Below, piece after piece: positions 58,572 to 64,000 of a stretch of DNA of 64,000 nt (within the stretch, counting starts at the first letter, position 1; every line of letters starts with the position of its first letter). The notes beneath the pieces were generated by a model. The model worked only from the letters and a program-made list of their open reading frames with translations, made no database searches and was not told the DNA's origin. The translations under genes and the position numbers were made by a program. Source of the DNA: Xiheibacterium sp038325765 (GTDB lineage Bacteria > Myxococcota_A > Polyangia > Nannocystales > Nannocystaceae); contig JBBQJI010000037.1 in the NCBI GenBank assembly GCA_038325765.1, positions 1 to 64,000 of the forward strand. The letters are read 5' to 3'.

Positions 58572-60389
58572 GTGTCATCTACGCGGTTCGCCATCGCTCT
58601 CGTTCTTGCTGCGGCGTTGGTGCCCCAGGTGGCGTGCCGTACGGCGGGGCGTATCGCGCCCGATGGGACGGCGCGGGGGACTCGGCCGGGACGGCAGCCC
58701 GCGTTGGTGCGGCCCGAGCTCGAGGCGGGTGATGCGTCGGCGGTGCTCGACATCCTCGAGCGCGAGCTGAAACAGAACCTCGCCCAACTCTCGGACGACG
58801 GCGTCGACGAGGCGGCCTATTTCATCGCTTACGATCTGGTCGCGCAGGAGCAGCTGTGGATCGCGGCCGAAGAGGGTGCGCTGGTCCGCGACGAGCTCGA
58901 CACCGATCGGATCATCGACGTCGATGTCCGCGTCGGCTCGCCGACGCTCGACAACAGTCACAGCCGCGACGGTGACTACGGCCCGGGCAACGGGCTGGGC
59001 TCGGGGCTCTCGGTCAGCCTCGACGACGAGGACCTCTCGCTGTCGCAGGGGCTGTGGTTGGCGACCGAGACCCAGTACCACAACGCGGTGTCGGCGCTGC
59101 GCGAGGTCGAGAGCAGCGAACAGCTCCGCTCCGAGTCCGAGGAACACCCGGACTTCTCCGTCGAGAAGCCGACGCTGCTGGTGCAGGCCGAGGCCGACCT
59201 CGACTTCACGGCCGTCGCTGCGCGTATGCGGCCGTTGGCCACGGAGATCTCGACGCGGCTGTCGTCGGATGCGCGGGTGATCGGCAGCAGCGTGTCGATG
59301 ACCGCGTCGACCGAGAACCACCACTTCGTCAACTCCGAGGGCACGCGGGCGCAAAGTGGCACTGCTCGTCTTCGGGTGTTCCTCGAGGCCCGCACCCAGG
59401 CTGAAGACGGCATGCGCCTCGGCCTGACCGAGACCTTCGAGGCCCACACCCTCGAGCAACTCCCCACCCGCGAGATCCTGCTCGCCGCCGCCGATACTCT
59501 GCGCGACAACCTGATCGCGCTGCAGTCGGCCCCGATCGCCGATCCGTACACCGGGCCCGCCGTGCTCGAGGGCCGCGCCGCCGGCGTCTTCTTCCACGAG
59601 ATCTTCGGCCACCGGCTCGAGGGCCACCGCCAGAAGGACGACGCCGAGGGCCAGACGTTCACCGAGCGCCTGGGCAAGTCGGTGTTGCCGAAGTTCCTCG
59701 ACGTCGCCGACGATCCGACCATCGCGATGCTCGATGGCCACCCGCTGTCGGGCCACTACTTCGTCGACGACGAAGGCGTGACGGCGCGGCGCACCGTGCT
59801 GGTGGAGAAGGGCAAGCTCAAGACGTTTTTGCTCGGTCGCTCGCCGGTCAAGCCGTTTTTGCACAGCAACGGGCACGGCCGCCGCGAGCCCGGGTATCAG
59901 GTGGTCGCGCGGCAGGGCAACCTGATCGTGAGCTCGCGGCGCACGTTGTCGAGCAAGCAGCTACGCGCGGCGCTGATCGACGAGGTCCAGCGCCAGAACA
60001 AGCCCTATGGCCTGCGCTTCACCGACATCTCCGGCGGCTACACGATCACCGATCGCAGCGGTCCCCAGGCGTTCAAGGTCGAGCCGTTGCTGGTCTACCG
60101 GGTGTACGCCGACGGCAGGCCGGACGAGCTGGTGCGCGGGGTCGAGATCGTGGGCACGCCGCTGCAGGCCTTCGAGACCATCGTGGCCACCGACGACTCT
60201 CCGGAGATCTTCAACGGCGTGTGCGGGGCCGAGTCGGGCTGGGTGCCGGTGAGTGCGGTCAGCCCGGCGCTGCTGCTGCGCAACCTCGAGATCGAGCGCG
60301 GGATCCACCAGCGCCAGAAGCCGCCGCTGCTCACCCCACCGCCGGTCGCGACCACGGCACCGCGTGCGATCTCCGGAGCCCGACGATGA
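58572..60389 (+). CDS. Exported TldD-like metalloprotease (lipoprotein)
   Basis: 605 residues from the GTG at 58572. Signal TRFAIALVLAAALVPQVAC with a lipobox-like VAC, so likely a lipoprotein. The TldD/PmbA fold is recognisable: VFFHEIFGHRLEGHRQ with zinc-binding H342, E343 and H347 (HExxxH), GHPLSGHYFVDDEGV, SNGHGRREPG and ITDRSGPQAFKVEPLLVYRVYADG near the end. Cytosolic TldD/TldE pairs mature modified peptides such as microcin B17 and degrade CcdA. Here the pair appears exported instead. It overlaps the next gene (ATGA, 60386-60389), a paralogue without HExxxH. Confidence 0.9.
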   Translation: MSSTRFAIALVLAAALVPQVACRTAGRIAPDGTARGTRPGRQPALVRPELEAGDASAVLDILERELKQNLAQLSDDGVDEAAYFIAYDLVAQEQLWIAAEEGALVRDELDTDRIIDVDVRVGSPTLDNSHSRDGDYGPGNGLGSGLSVSLDDEDLSLSQGLWLATETQYHNAVSALREVESSEQLRSESEEHPDFSVEKPTLLVQAEADLDFTAVAARMRPLATEISTRLSSDARVIGSSVSMTASTENHHFVNSEGTRAQSGTARLRVFLEARTQAEDGMRLGLTETFEAHTLEQLPTREILLAAADTLRDNLIALQSAPIADPYTGPAVLEGRAAGVFFHEIFGHRLEGHRQKDDAEGQTFTERLGKSVLPKFLDVADDPTIAMLDGHPLSGHYFVDDEGVTARRTVLVEKGKLKTFLLGRSPVKPFLHSNGHGRREPGYQVVARQGNLIVSSRRTLSSKQLRAALIDEVQRQNKPYGLRFTDISGGYTITDRSGPQAFKVEPLLVYRVYADGRPDELVRGVEIVGTPLQAFETIVATDDSPEIFNGVCGAESGWVPVSAVSPALLLRNLEIERGIHQRQKPPLLTPPPVATTAPRAISGARR

Positions 60390-62182
60390 TCCTCACCACG
60401 CACGCCTGGATCGTCGCCGCGCTGCTGCTGGCGCCGCCGGCCGACGCACCGGCGCCCGTCGATCCCGCGCCGACGCTCGACCCCGAGACCGCGGCGCTGC
60501 AGGACGAGCTGATGCGGGGCCTGGGTGGGCTGCGACTGCCGGGCTCGCCGGCGCCGTACCGCGCCGAGGTCCGCACCGTGCGGGCCCAGCTGCTCAGCCT
60601 CGACGGGTCGTACGGCGGCGTCATCGTCAACGTGCTCGATCGGCAGTCGGCCGGGGCGGTCGAGGTGCGGGTCGGCTCGCCCGCGCGCGACAACACCAAC
60701 TTCTTCGGCGGCGACAGTGGCATCGCCCAGCTCGAGGTCGCGCTCGATCCATCGCCGCGCTTCGCTGCAAAGAAGCTGTGGCTGTCCCTCGACAACGCGT
60801 TCCGGGGCGCGAGCAAGGCCTGGTCGACCAAGCAGGTCGTGCTCAAGCGGCTCGCGAGCGGCGAGCCGGCCGCCGACTTCACCGCGCCGGGATCGCCGGT
60901 GGTCATGCGGGCCGAGCTCGCGCCCGCCGACATCGACCGCGACGGCCTGTCGTCGATGGTCGCCTCGCTCTCGGCGCGATTCTCCGAACATCCCGGCATC
61001 GACAACGGTGACGTGCATGTGCAGGTGCTGCGCACCCAGGAGACGGTGGTGAACACCGACGGGATGGTGTTGCAGTGGGCGCGCGATCGGGCCGTGCTCG
61101 CGGTGGTCGCCGACACCAAGGCACCCGACGGCATGCACCTCGATCACGGCTACGCGATCCAGCTCCGCGGTGTACCCGCGGCCGACGACGCGTTGCTCGC
61201 GGCCGGCGAGGAGCTCGTCGACCGCACCCTGCGCGAGCTCGAGGAGCTCGCGGCCGCGCCGATGATCGAAGAGGACTACGACGGCCCGCTGCTGTTCCTT
61301 GGCGACGCGGCGGCGCAGCTGCTCGGTGCGACCATCGCGACGGAGGCGGTCGGTAGCCCGGCGCCGCTGGGCGAGAACGGCCGCATGGTCGACCTCGAGC
61401 CGGCGTGGCAGGGCAAGCTCGGCAAGCAGGTCATGCCCGACGATCTCGATCTCGTCGACGATCCCACGCTGAAGGACGGCTTTGGCAGCTACCAGATCGA
61501 CGCCGAGGGCGTGAAGCCGACCCGGTTGCAGCTGGTGCGCGCCGGCAAGCTCGAGGCCCTACTGATGACCCGCGTGCCCAACGCGAAGGTCAGCGGAAGC
61601 AATGGGCGCGCGCGCATGAGCCCTGCGCTCGAGTCGGGCGCGACCATCAGCAACCTCGTGCTCACCAGCAAGCGCAGGGGCAGCTCGGTACCCCAGCTCG
61701 AGCGCGAGTTGCTGTCGCGGGCGCAAGAGGACGGCTACGAGTTCGCGTACGTGATCGAGACGCTGCGTGATGGCGCGGTGCTCGGGCCGGTGCCGCGCGA
61801 GAGCGCCGCGGCCTACGCGGGCACCGGCAACCTCAACCTGCCTCTGCCTGCGCGCGTGTTCCGACTCGAGGCCGGCGGCCGCCGTACGCTGGTGCGCGGC
61901 GCGATGCTGGCGCCCGCCTCGATGCGGGTGCTGAGACGGATCCGCGCCGTCGGCAACCAGGCCCGCACCGTGCCGATGCGCGTCGCCGTCGGTGCCTATG
62001 GCGGCTTCGGTGCCGACGTCGGGATCGACGGTGCGCTCAGCCAGACCGTCGACGCCCAGGTGACCACTCCGGATCTGCTCGTGGATGGGCTTGAGCTGCT
62101 GGTCGAGCGCGGCGAGCACGAGAAGCCGCCGACGCTGCAGCACCCGCTGCGCCGCAAGGACAAGCCCAAGTCGGATCCATAG
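60386..62182 (+). CDS. TldE/PmbA-like partner of the TldD-like protein, exported
   Basis: 598 residues from the ATG at 60386. Signal MILTTHAWIVAALLLAPPADA. The N-terminal domain parallels its upstream neighbour (VEVRVGSPARDN versus VDVRVGSPTLDN), and the same core strands follow (FLGDAAAQLLGATIATEAVG, GSYQIDAEGVKPTRLQLV, RVPNAKVSGSNGRARMSPA). No HExxxH is present: the position aligned with HEIFGH reads GDAAAQL. That fits TldE/PmbA, the non-catalytic partner of a heterodimer. The start is coupled to the TldD gene. The coding end is followed by a short repeat (62183-62221). Confidence 0.88.
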   Translation: MILTTHAWIVAALLLAPPADAPAPVDPAPTLDPETAALQDELMRGLGGLRLPGSPAPYRAEVRTVRAQLLSLDGSYGGVIVNVLDRQSAGAVEVRVGSPARDNTNFFGGDSGIAQLEVALDPSPRFAAKKLWLSLDNAFRGASKAWSTKQVVLKRLASGEPAADFTAPGSPVVMRAELAPADIDRDGLSSMVASLSARFSEHPGIDNGDVHVQVLRTQETVVNTDGMVLQWARDRAVLAVVADTKAPDGMHLDHGYAIQLRGVPAADDALLAAGEELVDRTLRELEELAAAPMIEEDYDGPLLFLGDAAAQLLGATIATEAVGSPAPLGENGRMVDLEPAWQGKLGKQVMPDDLDLVDDPTLKDGFGSYQIDAEGVKPTRLQLVRAGKLEALLMTRVPNAKVSGSNGRARMSPALESGATISNLVLTSKRRGSSVPQLERELLSRAQEDGYEFAYVIETLRDGAVLGPVPRESAAAYAGTGNLNLPLPARVFRLEAGGRRTLVRGAMLAPASMRVLRRIRAVGNQARTVPMRVAVGAYGGFGADVGIDGALSQTVDAQVTTPDLLVDGLELLVERGEHEKPPTLQHPLRRKDKPKSDP

Positions 62183-62223
62183 TCGCGCGCCGCGGTCGCG
62201 CGCCGCGGTCGCGGTCGCGCGCG
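62183..62223. repeat. 13-bp tandem repeat directly after the stop codon
   Basis: The unit GTCGCGCGCCGCG occurs twice, with two partial copies after it (last one GTCGCGCGCGG), starting at the base after the TAG of the TldE-like gene. Confidence 0.7.
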
Positions 62224-62287
62224 GCCCGATGCGGACCAGGGCCACATCCGTGCTGGCGACGGTGCGGCCCAGTCGTAAGGATCCGTC

Positions 62288-63232
62288 GTGCCCGCCGTCG
62301 TCCACCTCGTGCCGCGCCCCCATGCGTTGGAGCCGTCGGCGCTCGCGCGCGATCTCGCCGCGACGCCGTGGGCCGAGCAGCCGCAGCGCGTGCGCGTGAT
62401 CGAACTGTTCGATCCGCGTCCTGGGGTGGCGGGCGTCGATCTGACCCTGGCCGAGCGCGATGTCCCCGAGCTCACCGCGGTGATGCACGACGCCGCCGAG
62501 CTCCACCTGCACGGCATCCATCCCCGCGTGGCGCTGCGCTGCCTGCCCGACGTGAAGCAGGCGGTGCTCGCCGGTATCTCGGTGTTCGTGCACGGACCGC
62601 TCGCGGTGCGCCCGCGCCCGTGCGAGGCGGCGACCGCCTGGCCCGGCGTGGTGGCGGTGGATGCCACTGCGGCCGCCGATGCCGTCGACGGATCACCTGC
62701 GCCGACCCGATGCTTCGTCGATGTGGACGCGCCCGAGCTGCTGCCGCGCGCGTGCGGTCCGCTGCCGCTCACCCTCGACGACACCGGACGTCTCGCCGTG
62801 ATCTGTCTCGCCGAGTCCGTCGCCGAGCCCATCCGGCGACAGCTGCGGATCGAGCTCGAGGCCATCTCGCGGGGCGAGGTGCGGATCGAAGTCTACGACG
62901 AGCACGATGTCGCCGCCACCGATCGGGCGCCGCGTCGTCGGGCGGCGGCCGCCGTGATCGTCGCCGACGAGCGGCCGACCGCGTGGTCGCGATCCTTCGT
63001 CGAGGCCATCGCGCAGGGCGTGCCCGTGATCGGCTTGGGCGATGCCCCGGACGGGGCGCCGGGCAGCGTGCACTTCACGGGGGCCCGCGATGACGTGACG
63101 CGCGCCGTCGCGATCGTCCGCTCGTGGGCGGCGAGCTGGGCGGCCGGCGACGCGCCGCCCGTGGACACGGCCGCGCGCACCCGCTGGCTCGCCGAGCGCC
63201 GCGCCGCGGGCGGCCCCGCGGACGGTCGCTGA
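62288..63232 (+). CDS. Glycosyltransferase-like protein
   Basis: 314 residues from a GTG at 62288. C-terminal segment SRSFVEAIAQGVPVIGLGDAPDG, at about 235-257, is the GT-B sugar-nucleotide region of family-4-like transferases (S-F-x-E-A-x-A-x-G-x-PV). The N-terminal half is an odd Rossmann-like domain with HLHGIHPRVALRCLP and VFVHGPLAV. The remaining donor-binding Glu/Lys residues are not clear, and the protein is short for GT4, so it may be a degenerate or atypical member. The start has no strong RBS. Convergent with the thioredoxin-like gene at the right edge. Confidence 0.6.
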   Translation: MPAVVHLVPRPHALEPSALARDLAATPWAEQPQRVRVIELFDPRPGVAGVDLTLAERDVPELTAVMHDAAELHLHGIHPRVALRCLPDVKQAVLAGISVFVHGPLAVRPRPCEAATAWPGVVAVDATAAADAVDGSPAPTRCFVDVDAPELLPRACGPLPLTLDDTGRLAVICLAESVAEPIRRQLRIELEAISRGEVRIEVYDEHDVAATDRAPRRRAAAAVIVADERPTAWSRSFVEAIAQGVPVIGLGDAPDGAPGSVHFTGARDDVTRAVAIVRSWAASWAAGDAPPVDTAARTRWLAERRAAGGPADGR

Positions 63233-63239
63233 GGCCGGG

Positions 63240-64000
63240 CTACAGGCTCTTCAGGCTGAAGTTCACAGCCTCGATGATCGTGTACTGCTCGGGCTTCTGC
63301 ACGGCAGCGTCGCTCGGCGGCGTCGCCAGGCCCTCGGAGTGCCAGCGCACGATGCCGCGCTCGTCGAGCAGCACGATCGCGGGGCTCTGCCCGAGGTTCT
63401 CCATCACCGTGTACGCGTTCTCCATGCCAAGCTCGCGCGCTTCGTTGTACTCGGTCTTGTTGGGCCGGCGGTAAAACGGGATCATGGGCAGCTTCTCGCT
63501 GCCCTCCTTCACGGCCCAGCGATCGGCGAACACGCGGAGATCGCTGTCGTTCATCGGCTGCTTGCGCGCGGTGGGGTACGATACGTGCGCGAACATGATC
63601 TCGACGCCGGCCTGGGTGAGGTCGGCCTGGGCCTTCTGCAGCACCTGCATGAACGCGACGGCGTTGCCCTCTTCGATGCGGTCACCCCAGTCCCAGTAGA
63701 CCATGAGGCGCTTTTTGCCCTTGAGCTGGCGGCCGTCGAGGATGCCGCCGTTGATGCTGACGATCTGCACCATCGGGCTGGCGTGGCCGAACATGCGGCG
63801 GCGCGCCCACTCCGGGGCCGCGTCGAGCTCCTCGGCGCCGATCGTCCAGAACGGCGGCACATCGGTGAGCGGCGGCAGGTTGGACTTGGGCGTCGCGGTG
63901 ATCTCGACGGTCTTGGGGTCCATGCTGCCAGCCGCCAGCAGCTCGAGCTTGTGCGGCTTGCCGTCGGTCACGTTGGCCGCATCGAACTCCTCGCCGGTCT
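63240..64000 (-). CDS. Thioredoxin-fold protein without cysteines (5' partial)
   Basis: Truncated by the right edge: the frame is open to 64000 beyond the GTG at 63971 (GEEFDAANVTDGKPHKLELL precedes the part described). That N-terminal piece resembles the end of a PDZ domain. The rest is redoxin-like: GRQLKGKKRLMVYWDWGDRIEEGNA, where the usual F-W-A-x-W-C-x-x-C reads VYWDWGDR, and later FADRWAV, AIVLLDERGIVRWHSEGL. No Cys is present in the visible sequence. A disulfide role is therefore excluded; a structural or peptide-binding role is inferred. Confidence 0.75.
   Translation of the reverse strand, partial: TGEEFDAANVTDGKPHKLELLAAGSMDPKTVEITATPKSNLPPLTDVPPFWTIGAEELDAAPEWARRRMFGHASPMVQIVSINGGILDGRQLKGKKRLMVYWDWGDRIEEGNAVAFMQVLQKAQADLTQAGVEIMFAHVSYPTARKQPMNDSDLRVFADRWAVKEGSEKLPMIPFYRRPNKTEYNEARELGMENAYTVMENLGQSPAIVLLDERGIVRWHSEGLATPPSDAAVQKPEQYTIIEAVNFSLKSL

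Overview
The window is very GC-rich with strongly GC-biased third codon positions. It looks like a chromosomal segment of a myxobacterium, most likely of the Nannocystis/Plesiocystis type. This is inferred from four things: many lipoproteins with long Ser/Thr/Asp/Gly-rich linkers behind the lipobox, Ser/Thr kinases fused to a membrane segment plus TPR or AgmX-like C-termini, a MYXO-CTERM-like tail on a secreted peptidase, and a plant-type phosphofructokinase. No rRNA, tRNA, insertion sequence, prophage or CRISPR array was recognised.

Layout. 1-4.4 kb: a partial outer-membrane-type protein, an SDR remnant, oligopeptidase B and a lipoprotein. 4.6-9.9 kb: a large TPR Ser/Thr kinase divergent from a membrane-fused ECF sigma factor with a coupled lipoprotein. 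10-18.5 kb: bestrophin-like channel, barrel/lipoprotein pair, thioredoxin/methyltransferase pair, a broken gene and several small conserved proteins (DUF3892, DUF2141, DUF808). 18.6-21.7 kb: hemL, a bisphosphate-nucleotidase-like phosphatase and a lipoprotein. 22.1-25.8 kb: a propeller lipoprotein with a di-haem peroxidase-like protein. 26-31.7 kb: phosphofructokinase, a lipoprotein, a cysteine-less flavoprotein with an XRE regulator, and polyphosphate:AMP phosphotransferase. 31.7-44.1 kb: a second kinase divergent from a TPR-like membrane protein, an S46 peptidase divergent from a large calcium-loop lipoprotein hydrolase, and a coupled run M24 peptidase / inositol-phosphatase / RlmKL. 44.3-53.7 kb: two lipoproteins, an ECF sigma/membrane partner pair, a Uma2 protein, an alanine-type aminotransferase and a coupled MBL/SDR pair. 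53.7-64 kb: amidohydrolase lipoprotein, DUF4112, the F0 genes atpI-atpB-atpE, an exported TldD/TldE-like pair, a glycosyltransferase-like protein and a cysteine-free thioredoxin-like protein cut by the right edge.

Shared features. Translational coupling by ATGA or GTGA overlaps is frequent (at 9266, 11914, 14658, 41126, 41971, 47050, 52854 and 60386) and defines most operon pairs. Short tandem repeats sit at or just after stop codons in several places (12.9, 16.6, 29.6, 41.9 and 62.2 kb). Two convergent gene pairs have both stop codons inside an inverted repeat (27345-27362 and 55452-55478). Several gene remnants (SDR at 1.1 kb, a frame-disrupted gene at 15.2 kb, a possible remnant at 21.8 kb, TetR-like tail at 48.1 kb) point to ongoing gene loss. 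The most unusual biology is the kinase/sigma divergent module, the exported TldD/E pair, and two redox-fold proteins that have lost their catalytic cysteines.
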